From NCBI RefSeq assembly GCF_042653925.1, contig NZ_JBHSFQ010000033.1, forward strand, positions 1 to 64,000: a DNA stretch of 64,000 bases, read 5' to 3'. A program made the position numbers and the translations under genes. The stretch comes from Nocardiopsis_B mangrovi (GTDB lineage Bacteria > Actinomycetota > Actinomycetes > Streptosporangiales > Streptosporangiaceae). Every line of letters starts with the position of its first letter. Within the stretch, counting starts at the first letter, position 1. The notes beneath the pieces are model-generated. The model was not told the DNA's origin. It worked only from the letters and a program-made list of their open reading frames with translations, and did not search any database. Shown in pieces: positions 8,701 through 16,468 of the stretch.

Positions 8701-8887
8701 TTCTCCACCTCACCCTCCCCTGGTCCACGGTGGCCGTGCGGTGTCCGTTGCGGGCGGCACCCGCCCCGTATAACTGTGGCCAAGCACCGCCCGCCCGGCA
8801 AGGGTGAGGAGAGGTGGCCATATGGCTAGGCCGCGATCCCCGACCGGGATGCCCGTCCGGCCGGGCCATCCGGCCTAGCACGGGTGG

Positions 8888-8926
8888 GTGCTTCCCCGGC
8901 GTGCTTTCTTGGGGTGCTTGCCTGGG
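8888..8926 (+). repeat. Three tandem 13-bp repeats upstream of the acyl-ligase operon
   Basis: GTGCTTCCCCGGC (8888-8900), GTGCTTTCTTGGG (8901-8913) and GTGCTTGCCTGGG (8914-8926) follow each other at exactly 13 bases. They end about 25 bases before a TAGGGT -10 box at 8952-8957, the position expected of an activator site. A fourth, single copy GTGCTTATCTGGC lies at 12454 in front of the LuxR-type gene. Shape and place suggest an activator binding array, but the period differs from the usual SARP spacing of 11. Confidence 0.6.
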
Positions 8927-9017
8927 GACTTTCGAAATTCCGCGCGCGATCTAGGGTCGGTACACGACCGAGAACCGTCGTCCGACAATTCCCGGCCGAT
9001 TCCTCATGGAGGGGAAT

Positions 9018-10361
9018 GTGAGCCTTACTCTCATCGAGAAGATGAGCGCCTTCGCCGGCGCTGAAGCGATCGTTTTCAACGGCGCGGTCCACGAATACGG
9101 CGAACTGCTGCGCCTGGTCGCCGACTGGGACGCGTTCCTGGACGAGCACGAGGTGCGCCGCGGTGAGGTGGCGACGATCGAGGGTGTGTCGTCGCCGCTC
9201 GCCTGCGCGGGCCTGATCGCCCTGGCGGCGCGGGGCGCGATCGTCGTCCCCCTCACTCCGCTGCCGGAGGCCAAGCGGGAGGAGTTCCTCGACGTCGCAT
9301 CGGTCGAGGTCGTCATCCGCGTCGACGACCGCGGGGTCCGGCGCTGCGAGCGCACCGGACGCACCGCGGCGCACGAGCTGTACGAGCGGCTGCGCGCGTC
9401 CGGCGGACCGGGGCTCGTGCTGTTCAGCTCGGGCACTTCGGGCCGGAGCAAGGCGTCCGTGCTCGACTTCGACGCGATGCTCGCGCGCTACCGCGACTCC
9501 GGCAAGGCCCAGCGGATCCTGTCCTTCCTCAACCTCGACCACATCGGCGGGATCAACACGCTCCTGCACACGCTCAGCACGGGCGGAACCGTGGTCACGG
9601 TGCCGGAGCGCTCCCCCGACACCGTGTTCGCCGCGATCGCCGAGCACCGGGTCCAGGTCCTGCCGACCACACCCACGTTCCTGAACATGGTGCTCATCTC
9701 GCGGGTCCACGAGCGGTATCCCACCGGCTCCCTGGAGCTGATCACCTACGGCACCGAGCCGATGCCGGAACAGACCCTCCAGCGCCTGGCGGCGGCCCTC
9801 CCGCAGGTCCGGCTGAAGCAGACCTACGGGCTGTCCGAACTCGGCATCCTGCCCACCCGGTCCAAGAGCAACGACTCGCTGTGGGTCAAGCTCGGCACCG
9901 CGGGCTTCGAGCACAAGATCATCGACGGGGTCCTGTGGATCCGCTCGGAGATGGCGATGCTCGGATACCTGAACGCCCCGGCGCCCTTCGACGAGGACGG
10001 CTTCTTCAACACCCAGGACCAGGTGGAGGTCGACGGCGACTACGTCCGCATCCTCGGCCGCACCTCCGAGATCATCAACGTGGGCGGCGAGAAGGTCTAC
10101 CCCAGTGAGGTCGAGAGCGTCGTGCTGGAGGTCGACAACATCGCCGAGGCCACGGTGGCGGGCCGGCCCAGCCCGGTCACCGGCATGGTGGTCAAGGCGG
10201 TCGTGCGGCTGCACCTCGACGAGGACGCCCGGGCCGTCGCCCGCCGGGTGCGGGAGCACTGCCTGCGGCGCCTGGAGCCGTTCAAGGTCCCCGCCGTCGT
10301 CGAGGTATCGGCCCGGCCGCAGCACTCCGACCGCTTCAAGAAGATCAGGAACCCGGCGTGA
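9018..10361 (+). CDS. Acyl-AMP ligase (adenylate-forming enzyme)
   Basis: 447 residues of the ANL superfamily, which activates a carboxylic acid as acyl-AMP and passes it to CoA or a carrier protein. Seen: the P-loop-like A3 motif LFSSGTSGRSKA, the A5 motif TYGLSELG, the A7/A8 region VRILGRTSEIINVGGEKVYP, and a C-terminal Lys in DRFKKIRNP (A10). It is shorter than a usual 500-550 residue ligase. An ATG lies at 9006, but GGAGG at 9008-9012 sits 5 bases before GTG 9018, so the GTG is the better start. The operon includes a free acyl carrier protein, the likely acceptor. The gene overlaps the next by 4 bases. Confidence 0.9.
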   Translation: MSLTLIEKMSAFAGAEAIVFNGAVHEYGELLRLVADWDAFLDEHEVRRGEVATIEGVSSPLACAGLIALAARGAIVVPLTPLPEAKREEFLDVASVEVVIRVDDRGVRRCERTGRTAAHELYERLRASGGPGLVLFSSGTSGRSKASVLDFDAMLARYRDSGKAQRILSFLNLDHIGGINTLLHTLSTGGTVVTVPERSPDTVFAAIAEHRVQVLPTTPTFLNMVLISRVHERYPTGSLELITYGTEPMPEQTLQRLAAALPQVRLKQTYGLSELGILPTRSKSNDSLWVKLGTAGFEHKIIDGVLWIRSEMAMLGYLNAPAPFDEDGFFNTQDQVEVDGDYVRILGRTSEIINVGGEKVYPSEVESVVLEVDNIAEATVAGRPSPVTGMVVKAVVRLHLDEDARAVARRVREHCLRRLEPFKVPAVVEVSARPQHSDRFKKIRNPA

Positions 10362-11104
10362 CCGCGCCCGCGGACGGCGCGGCGAAGGTCGCCGTCGTCA
10401 CCGGCGGCAGCCGCGGGCTGGGCCGGATCATCGTCGAGCGGCTCCTCGGCCAGGGATGGCGGGTGGCCACGTTCAGCCGGTCGCGCGGCGCGTTCATCGA
10501 GGAGACCGCCGCGGCCGCGGGGGACGCCTTCCTCTGGCAGGCGGTCGACCTCAACGAGCCGCAGACCCTGCCGGAGGCGGTCGGGGCCGTCGTGCGCCGG
10601 TTCGGCCGGATCGACCTGCTGGTCAACAACGCCGGCGTGCTGCACCAGGACCTGTTCCTGACCATCCCGATGAAGACGATCGACACGCTGGTCACGACCA
10701 ACCTGACGTCGCCGATCGTCCTGGCCCAGGCCTGCGCGCGGGCGATGACGCGTACCGGCGGCGGGGCGGTGGTGAACGTCTCCTCGATCAACGCCATCCG
10801 CGGCCACCGCGGGGTGGCGGTCTACTCGGCCGCGAAGGCCGGCGTCGACGCGCTCACCCGGAGCCTGGCGCGCGAGCTGGGCGCGGTGAACATCCGGGTC
10901 AACTCGGTCGTCCCGGGGTTCTTCGACAGCGAGATGACGACGCGGGTCACCGACGCCAACCGCGAGCGGATCCGCCGCCGGACGCCGCTCGGGCGGCTGG
11001 GCAGCGCCGACGAGGTCGCCGACACCGTGCTCTACCTGGCCTCGCCGGCGTCGTCGTTCATCACCGGACAGTCAATCGTGGTAGACGGAGGAATCACATG
11101 CTAG
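10358..11104 (+). CDS. SDR family oxidoreductase (FabG-like)
   Basis: 248 residues. NAD(P)-binding VVTGGSRGLGR near residue 15, the NNAGV motif, and the catalytic Ser/Tyr/Lys set in NVSSINA...VYSAAKAG. The C-terminus VDGGITC matches classical beta-ketoacyl reductases. The GTG start overlaps the upstream stop (GTGA), and the end overlaps the carrier-protein start by 7 bases, so the three genes are translationally coupled. It may reduce a keto group on an ACP-bound intermediate, or the butenolide made by the AfsA-like partner. Confidence 0.9.
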   Translation: MTAPADGAAKVAVVTGGSRGLGRIIVERLLGQGWRVATFSRSRGAFIEETAAAAGDAFLWQAVDLNEPQTLPEAVGAVVRRFGRIDLLVNNAGVLHQDLFLTIPMKTIDTLVTTNLTSPIVLAQACARAMTRTGGGAVVNVSSINAIRGHRGVAVYSAAKAGVDALTRSLARELGAVNIRVNSVVPGFFDSEMTTRVTDANRERIRRRTPLGRLGSADEVADTVLYLASPASSFITGQSIVVDGGITC

Positions 11105-11379
11105 AGAAGACCATCGATGTCCGGGCCGCGATCACGGCCCGGATCCGCGACATCCTCGCCGAGGCCGGCGGTCCGGTTCGCGACGTCCCCGGCGGGCTGG
11201 CCCTTCACGAACTGGGCTTGAGCTCGCTCATGCTGGCGCGGCTGCTCATCGAGAACGAGGGCGTCTTCGAGGTGGACCCGTTCGCCGATGGCGACGTGCT
11301 CCTGTCCGACGTCGCGACCGTCGACGACCTGGTCTCGGTGTACGAGAACGCGCTCGCCGCGACCGCCCAGGCCGGCTGA
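11098..11379 (+). CDS. Acyl carrier protein
   Basis: 93 residues, acidic and helical. The motif HELGLSSLMLARLLIENE contains the Ser that would carry phosphopantetheine (GLSS in place of the common GxDS). It ends with a typical fourth helix, TVDDLVSVYENAL. The ATG follows GGAGGA about 6 bases upstream, inside the end of the SDR gene. A free-standing carrier between an acyl-AMP ligase and an AfsA-like protein implies that the acyl substrate is loaded directly, without fatty acid synthase or a polyketide synthase. Confidence 0.88.
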   Translation: MLEKTIDVRAAITARIRDILAEAGGPVRDVPGGLALHELGLSSLMLARLLIENEGVFEVDPFADGDVLLSDVATVDDLVSVYENALAATAQAG

Positions 11380-11392
11380 CCGGAGGACACCC

Positions 11393-12145
11393 ATGGCTCA
11401 CGACACGCTGGTCGTCGTCGGCGACCGCTTCGAGGAGTTCCTCGGCACCCGCGGCACGGTCTCGGTCTCGGCGCTGTCCGAGCGCCTGCGGTCGGGGGAC
11501 GTGCCGCCCGGGTCCGTCGTCGTAGCGGGGCAGGGCATGTCCGCCGCGCAGCGTCACGAACTGGAGCGGCTCGCCGGTCCGGATGGTCCGGACGTCCGGA
11601 TCACCGGAGGCGGCGCGAGGTCCGCGGGGCGGCGGCTCACCCACAAGCACGTGCCGAAGAACGAGATGATCACGGCGCCGGAGCGGGCCGGCGAGAACCG
11701 GTTCGTGGCGGCACTCCTGGTCGACGAGCACGCCGACACGCTGGAGGACCACCTCACCGGCCTGCACATACCGGGGATCGCGCTGACGGAGGCGGCGCGG
11801 CAGACGTGGACCGCGGTCACCGAACGCTTCTTCCTCGGTGAGGCGTCGCCGAAGGTCCGCTTCGTCCTCAGTTCGTTCTCCTCCACTTTTCACCGATACG
11901 TCTTTCCCTTGCCCGCGACCGTCGAGTACGCGCTGCTCCAGCGCACGGACAACGCGATGGAGCAGGTGTTCCGGTGCCTGGTCACCGTGCGGCAGAACAA
12001 CGCCGTTGCGGCGGAGATCGAGGCGGAGTACCGGGTGATCGATGAGAGAATCTGCGCCAAGCAGGAGGCCATGGCCGCACGCGCCTCGGTCGGCGCCGCG
12101 CTGTCGCGGCACACCCGCGAAGGCGTCGACGCGGCGGCGGGCTGA
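11393..12145 (+). CDS. AfsA-like hotdog protein (single hotdog repeat)
   Basis: 250 residues. The central part resembles the A-factor biosynthesis hotdog domain: THKHVPKNEMITAP with a conserved His, then RFVAALLVDEHADTLEDH and GIALTEAARQTW. AfsA proteins join a beta-ketoacyl-ACP to dihydroxyacetone phosphate in gamma-butyrolactone and related signal synthesis. True AfsA proteins of about 300 residues carry two such domains; here one is clear. The N-terminal 80 residues look like a separate small domain. Related single-domain proteins occur in other pathways, so chemistry is uncertain. Last gene of the operon, 13 bases after the ACP gene with GGAGG before its ATG; a strong terminator follows. 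Confidence 0.75.
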   Translation: MAHDTLVVVGDRFEEFLGTRGTVSVSALSERLRSGDVPPGSVVVAGQGMSAAQRHELERLAGPDGPDVRITGGGARSAGRRLTHKHVPKNEMITAPERAGENRFVAALLVDEHADTLEDHLTGLHIPGIALTEAARQTWTAVTERFFLGEASPKVRFVLSSFSSTFHRYVFPLPATVEYALLQRTDNAMEQVFRCLVTVRQNNAVAAEIEAEYRVIDERICAKQEAMAARASVGAALSRHTREGVDAAAG

Positions 12146-12170
12146 CCCCGGGCCGGCGCGCCGCGCATAG

Positions 12171-12220
12171 GCCGTCGGCGGGGCGGGGCGATCCGCGGAT
12201 CGCGCCGCCCCGCCGGCGGC
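12171..12220. terminator. Long GC hairpin ending the acyl-ligase operon
   Basis: The arms from 12177 and 12197 pair over about 18 bases (GGCGGGGCGG... and ...CCGCCCCGCC, joined through GCGATCC/GGATCGC) around a two-base turn, with further GCC/GGC pairing outside. It lies 26 bases after the AfsA-like stop codon. Confidence 0.65.
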
Positions 12221-12453
12221 GTCCTCGCCCGCGCTCGGTAGCGCCTCCCGCACAGCGCGGATTGACAACGTCCCCGTACCGCACGACCCTGGTTCCAGAC
12301 CGCTTTCCGGTTCCGGCCACCGGCCCCCTCCTCGACGGGGCACGCGCAGGCGCGTGACCGGCCCGAATGCACCGCGGCCGGTCGAGGACACGCCTCCGGC
12401 CGGCCGGTGCCCGCCGCGTCTCAACGCATACTCAACCCTTTACCAATGCCTCG

Positions 12454-12466
12454 GTGCTTATCTGGC
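12454..12466 (+). promoter_or_regulatory. Single copy of the 13-bp GTGCTT motif before the LuxR-type gene
   Basis: GTGCTTATCTGGC matches the consensus of the triple array at 8888-8926 (GTGCTTnCyTGGs) at 10 or more of 13 positions. It is 104 bases upstream of the LuxR-type ATG. Chance matches of the six-base core occur elsewhere, so this is suggestive only. Confidence 0.35.
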
Positions 12467-12569
12467 CCGCGTCCGGCCGCCGAAGGCCGGACCGCGCATT
12501 CACGCACCGGCCGTTGGTCGCTCATACGGGGGGCACCAGGCGGCGCGACGGTAGGGGAGATGGCTTGCG

Positions 12570-13262
12570 ATGGGCTTTCCATGTGTCACCGCGACGGCAT
12601 TGCGGAGCGTCGTCTTAGCTGTCGGAAACGAACTTCAGCGCTATGGCATCGAGCGGATGCTGCAGTCCTTGCGGGAGATCGGCGAGCTCCGTGTGTGCAG
12701 CGACCCGACGGAGGCGGCCTCCGACGTCGGCCCGCGCACCGACCTCATCGTGGCCCTGCGGGAGATCGGTGAAGCGGCGGCGACGGCCCTGCACGGGGCG
12801 GCCGAGCGCGGAGCGACGATCCTGGTGCTGGTGGACGACGACGATCTCGGCGACCTCGGCCGCCTCGCCGACATCGCGGGCAGCGGGTTCCTGGCGATCG
12901 GCGACCTCAACACGCACTCGCTCCGCGACGCGATCACCCGCGTGCGGGTCGGGGAGGTGCCGATGTCGCCGCGCCTGGCCCGCGGCCTGATGGCCAGGGC
13001 ACGCGAGACACCGGGCCGGGCCGTGGGCCCGGCTCCGGCCATACGGCTCACACCACGGGAGCGGCAGGTCATGGTGCTGCTCGTCGACGGGCTGAGCAAC
13101 AAGCAGATCGCCCGGCGGCTGGGCATCTCGGTGCACGGGGCCAAGCGGCTGGTCGCCAACATCCTCGCGAAACTGGACTGCGCGACGCGGACCCTCGCGG
13201 TCGCCAAGGCCCTGCAAGAGGGCATCTACCAGCAGTACATCCGCGAGGACAGGGCAGGCTGA
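12570..13262 (+). CDS. LuxR-type (NarL-like) regulator with a degenerate receiver domain
   Basis: 230 residues. The C-terminal HTH is clear: LTPRERQVMVLLVDGLSNKQIARRLGISVHG..., about 155-205. The N-terminal 130 residues have the size and pattern of a response-regulator receiver (VVLAVGNELQRYGIERML...), but the usual acidic pocket and phospho-acceptor Asp before a hydrophobic strand are not apparent, so it is probably an atypical, phosphorylation-independent regulator. No sensor kinase is nearby. GGGGAG lies about 11 bases before the ATG. Its place right after the acyl-ligase operon, with a shared upstream motif, suggests it regulates that operon. Confidence 0.85.
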   Translation: MGFPCVTATALRSVVLAVGNELQRYGIERMLQSLREIGELRVCSDPTEAASDVGPRTDLIVALREIGEAAATALHGAAERGATILVLVDDDDLGDLGRLADIAGSGFLAIGDLNTHSLRDAITRVRVGEVPMSPRLARGLMARARETPGRAVGPAPAIRLTPRERQVMVLLVDGLSNKQIARRLGISVHGAKRLVANILAKLDCATRTLAVAKALQEGIYQQYIREDRAG

Positions 13263-13407
13263 CGTGGCGGGGCCGGCCGCCGGGGGGCGTCGACGCCGCT
13301 CTCCGGCCGGCGGGGCGGTGCCTTCGTGCCCTGCCGGCCGGCGCCGGTCGTGCCCGGGTGGTGAGTCCGCCCGGCGGAGCGGTCCGCAGGCGACCGCACA
13401 GGGGTCT

Positions 13408-13431
13408 TCGCCTGTCTCAGCAGACAGGCGA
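13408..13431. terminator. Perfect 10-bp hairpin downstream of the LuxR-type gene
   Basis: TCGCCTGTCT (13408-13417), loop CAGC, AGACAGGCGA (13422-13431). It stands in a 319-base gene-free gap between the LuxR-type gene and the frameshifted gene; I see nothing else in that gap. Confidence 0.55.
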
Positions 13432-13581
13432 CCGTGGCGGAAGGGGAGGAACGGACCGGCCCGCCGCCCCGTCGCGCTGATGGACCCGCGCCCGTCACAC
13501 TGTGCCCACCCGCGAAGAACAGCGCCCACCCGCAAAGACCCGCCTTCCGGTCCCGCGATCCCCCGTCCCGAAGGAGGAAGC

Positions 13582-14068
13582 GTGTCCGACCCCACGGGCA
13601 CCCTCGAAACCGAGTTGGCCAAGGCGATCGTGCAGACCATGGTGACGGGCGTCACCGAGCCGGTGAAGAAGGTGCCGGCGCTGTTCCGCCGCGGAACAGG
13701 CGGTCGGCACCGAGCTCGAACGGTCCGCCACCGCCCTCGAAGCCGCGTCGGAGCCGGGGCTGGAGCGGGAGGCGATCCGGCAGGAGGCGACCTGGGAGAC
13801 GCGGCTGCGCGGATTCCTCACCGAGCACGGCGACCTGCGGGCCGCCATGGAGGAGCCGCTCGCCGAGCCGCGGACCGGGCTGTCCACGGCGGCCGCCCCC
13901 GGGCCGGCACGGCTGGGGACCTTCCTCGCCGATGCGCATCGCTGGGAGGTGCTGCGCCAACTCGGGGCGCACTACCGGTTCCGGCATGACACGCTGCTGC
14001 GTCACCTCAAGGAGCACCACGGACGAGACCGGTCGGCACGCACGTCGAAGACGCGGCCCGTTCCCTAG
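13582..14068 (+). pseudogene. Frameshifted hypothetical protein gene
   Basis: A GTG at 13582 preceded by AAGGAGGA opens a frame reading SDPTGTLETELAKAIVQTMV...KKVPALFRR. Near 13690 the coding signal jumps to another frame, reading SAAEQAVGTELERSATALEA and continuing to DAHRWEVLRQLGAHYRFRHD with a stop at 14066-14068. Joined, the product would be about 160 helical residues, like small actinobacterial hypothetical proteins of unknown role. A one- or two-base indel around 13682-13692 explains the break; real decay and sequencing error cannot be told apart here. It converges on the GPP34 gene, sharing CTAG at their ends. Confidence 0.7.
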
Positions 14069-14805
14069 GTGTTGGGCAGCACGGCCGCCGCGATGACGAC
14101 ATTGTTGACGACGGTCGCGGTGACGGTGCGGGTGACCGCTTCGGCGGCGGCACCGGCTCCCCAGTTGCCCTGTTCGAGTTCCTTGGCGCGGGTGATCACG
14201 GGCGAGGTCCAGGGAATCTCCCGGTGGAACTGCGGGAGCGTCCCGCTTGCCGAGAGCAGCGCCGCGAGTGCCGCGACCCGGGCCTGCGGTTCCGCGCCTT
14301 CGACGAGCACGTCGCGGACGTCCTCGAGAAGGCGGGCCCGCCGCCCGCTCCCGTCGCCGTGGAGCACCGTCGTGGTGAACAGGCCGAGCGCCTTGCGGCT
14401 CTCGCGGCGGATGTCGCCGCGTTCGACGAGCCTGTCCAGGAGCGGGCCGCGCAACGTCGGCCCGATCGCGGCGAGGACCGTCTGGACGCCCCGGGGCTTC
14501 TCGGAGACGTAGTCCCACGCGGAGCGGAGGACGCCGTCCGACGGCGGGTGCTCCTCGACCGGCTCCAGCCGGGTCGTCCCGCCCCGGCCGGACTCGGTCC
14601 GCACGTGATCGCCGAGCGCGAGGTCGGCGAGCACCGCTCCCGCGAGGGTGTAGAAGAGCGTGTTCTCACCGGCGATGGTCCCGGTACGCGGCTGGAACAG
14701 GAGGAGCAGGAGATCCTCCGCCAGCGTCGGGGCCCCGAGCCGTTCCGCCCCGCCGGGCGTCCCGGTCTCGGCGTCGGCGGACGGCTCGTCGGAGTGCTCG
14801 GTCAT
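14065..14805 (-). CDS. GOLPH3/VPS74 (GPP34) family protein
   Basis: 246 residues. The opening APTLAEDLLLLLFQPRTGTI is the hallmark of the GPP34 domain, followed by TLAGAVLADLALGDHV, a DYVSEKPRGVQTVLAAIGP segment and GDIRRESRKALGLF. In eukaryotes the family binds phosphatidylinositol 4-phosphate at the Golgi; in actinomycetes the role is unknown, though genes are common and often multicopy. The ATG at 14805 is preceded by AAAGGAACGACCG. Its stop overlaps the frameshifted plus-strand gene by 4 bases. The Ser/Ala/Gly-rich N-terminal 25 residues are probably disordered. Confidence 0.9.
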   Translation of the reverse strand: MTEHSDEPSADAETGTPGGAERLGAPTLAEDLLLLLFQPRTGTIAGENTLFYTLAGAVLADLALGDHVRTESGRGGTTRLEPVEEHPPSDGVLRSAWDYVSEKPRGVQTVLAAIGPTLRGPLLDRLVERGDIRRESRKALGLFTTTVLHGDGSGRRARLLEDVRDVLVEGAEPQARVAALAALLSASGTLPQFHREIPWTSPVITRAKELEQGNWGAGAAAEAVTRTVTATVVNNVVIAAAVLPNT

Positions 14806-14922
14806 CGGTCGTTCCTTTCGGTCGTCGATCGGTCGGTCGTCGATCGGGAACACGCCGGCGTCGCGAGGGAATCCCGCCACGGTTCGGGACGAGGGTCTCG
14901 ATCGGATCCGCGGCGAGACTCC

Positions 14923-15780
14923 TCACGCTGGATGGCGCGGATGTCGCGATCCGTCTCGACTCGGCACCAGTACAGACCGTGTTCTCGGAACACGGTCAAG
15001 TCCTGCGGGCGGCGACCGCCGATCGGTGTCGTCGACCGCCTCGCTCGCCTCGCTCGCGGCGCGCAGCCGCTCGTGCGCGAGAACGCCGGCACGGCGGAGC
15101 ACGTCGATCTGGGCGGGATTGTACAGCTCGATCAGCGCTTCGATGATCGTCTGCCGGGTGGCATGCTCGCTCTTCGTGAAGCGCGCCGCCGGATCGCTCA
15201 GCCAGGGGTAGTCGACGAGGTTCCGGGCGAGAATCGGCGCGAGCCGCTCTGCGAGGCGCTGCCGGGTCGCCTCGTCCGCGTCGGCCGGCATGGCGTTGAT
15301 GTCGTCCCCGACGGTGTCGGTGTCGGCCTCGATCATCCGCCGCAGGTCCGACAGCGCGTCCTCGTCGTAGAACCGCGTGTAGATGTGGACGATCGAGCGG
15401 TCGGCCTGCGACAGGCGCGACGCGACGGACTCGAATCCCGCGGGCACATCGGCCGGCGCGCTGTCGGGCAGGATGGCCGCGATATCGGCGCGGGCCCGCT
15501 GCCGGCGCTCGATGCTCGCCGCGAGCTCCGCGTCGAGTGCCCGCAGCACGTCATGGGTGCGGTCGCCGCCCGCCGCCACCTCTCCGATCCGCGCGAGCGG
15601 AATCCCCAGCGCGGCGAGCCGCCGGATGCGCAGGAGGTGCACGAGGTCCGGCACGCCGTACTGCTTGTATCCGTTGTATCTGCGCTCGGGCTGGTCGAGC
15701 AGTCCGAGCCGGTGATAATGCCGGATGGTGTTCACCGTGGTGCCCGCCAGTTCGGCGAGCTCACGTGTGCTCCATGCCAC
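14923..15780 (-). CDS. MerR-family transcriptional regulator
   Basis: 285 residues. Residues 1-70 are a typical MerR winged HTH (STRELAELAGTTVNTIRHYHRLGLLDQPERRYNGYKQYG), followed by the dimer helix and an effector domain of about 140 residues. No metal-binding Cys pair is seen, so an organic ligand is likely. After about residue 250 the protein ends in an Arg/Pro-rich tail (DRRSPPAGLDRVPRTRSVL) that looks unlike the rest; a small frameshift near the end could have extended it. It is divergent from the SDR gene at 16469, a common MerR-target layout, although the gap of 688 bases is long. Confidence 0.88.
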   Translation of the reverse strand: MAWSTRELAELAGTTVNTIRHYHRLGLLDQPERRYNGYKQYGVPDLVHLLRIRRLAALGIPLARIGEVAAGGDRTHDVLRALDAELAASIERRQRARADIAAILPDSAPADVPAGFESVASRLSQADRSIVHIYTRFYDEDALSDLRRMIEADTDTVGDDINAMPADADEATRQRLAERLAPILARNLVDYPWLSDPAARFTKSEHATRQTIIEALIELYNPAQIDVLRRAGVLAHERLRAASEASEAVDDTDRRSPPAGLDRVPRTRSVLVPSRDGSRHPRHPA

Positions 15781-16468
15781 GTCGTCTCCCTCCCGCGCTT
15801 ACCGCGTGCACGTCGTCCATCGACCGGTGAGTTGTCCGGTCCCGATTCCCTCCGTCGTCGACGTGGGGGTGTGCGGTGGCGAGTGGCACCGTAACACCTC
15901 GGTACTGGGCGCACTTCCTCCCGGCGTGGCCGTGTTCCGAGGACAGGGCTTTCGCTTCGCGCGAGCGAGCGTGCGCACGTGAAGGCGCCGATTCCGCGGG
16001 CCGGCCCCGGCACGGCGGCCGCCTTCCCCGACGGATCAGCCGCCTTCCCGCCCGTTGCGCGCTCGGGCCATGGCGTCGATCCTCGGCGAGCGTGGAAACG
16101 CATCCAAGACCTCCCGATCCCCCGGCTCGGCCGGTCGCCCTCTCGGGTCTCCCATAGGGGCTGAACCGTGGGACCGAATGTGGGACCGGATTCAGACGGC
16201 GTTGACGGCACGGACCGCACCGCCGCGGTGGCCGTCCGGCGGCCCTCCGCGGATGCCGCCGACGCCGAGTACCTCGTCCGCGATCCGGCGGGGCAGGTCG
16301 GCGGAGGGTCCCCGCCGGTCGCGGGCGGCACGATCCCGTGACCGCTGCCGGGTCCGTGTCGGACCCGCGGTACCGGCGGACCGCGCAACCACGGATCAGC
16401 AGTCCCTGGATGCCCCCGGCGGCTTGGGCCATGGTCGGTATCCGAACGACACCGCGAGGAGCACGACC
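15781..16468. other. 688-base gap between MerR and the SDR gene
   Basis: No convincing gene. At 16168-16191 a 12-base unit GTGGGACCGAAT is followed by the near copy GTGGGACCGGAT; its frame reads VGPNVGPDSDG, which recalls the C-terminal tails of some actinobacterial phage integrases, but nothing upstream supports an integrase. ACCG and CGGT half-sites near 15890-15903 could be part of a MerR operator. Confidence 0.3.

Noticed and set aside
8700..9017. Classical SARP heptamer sites with 11-base spacing before the acyl-ligase operon
   Set aside because: I found none; the only clear array has a 13-base period and is reported as such.
16165..16341. Phage integrase C-terminal tail (VGPNVGPDSDG)
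   Set aside because: The frame is short, opens after a stop and has no integrase core (R-H-R-Y) upstream; the similarity is to a low-information tail only.
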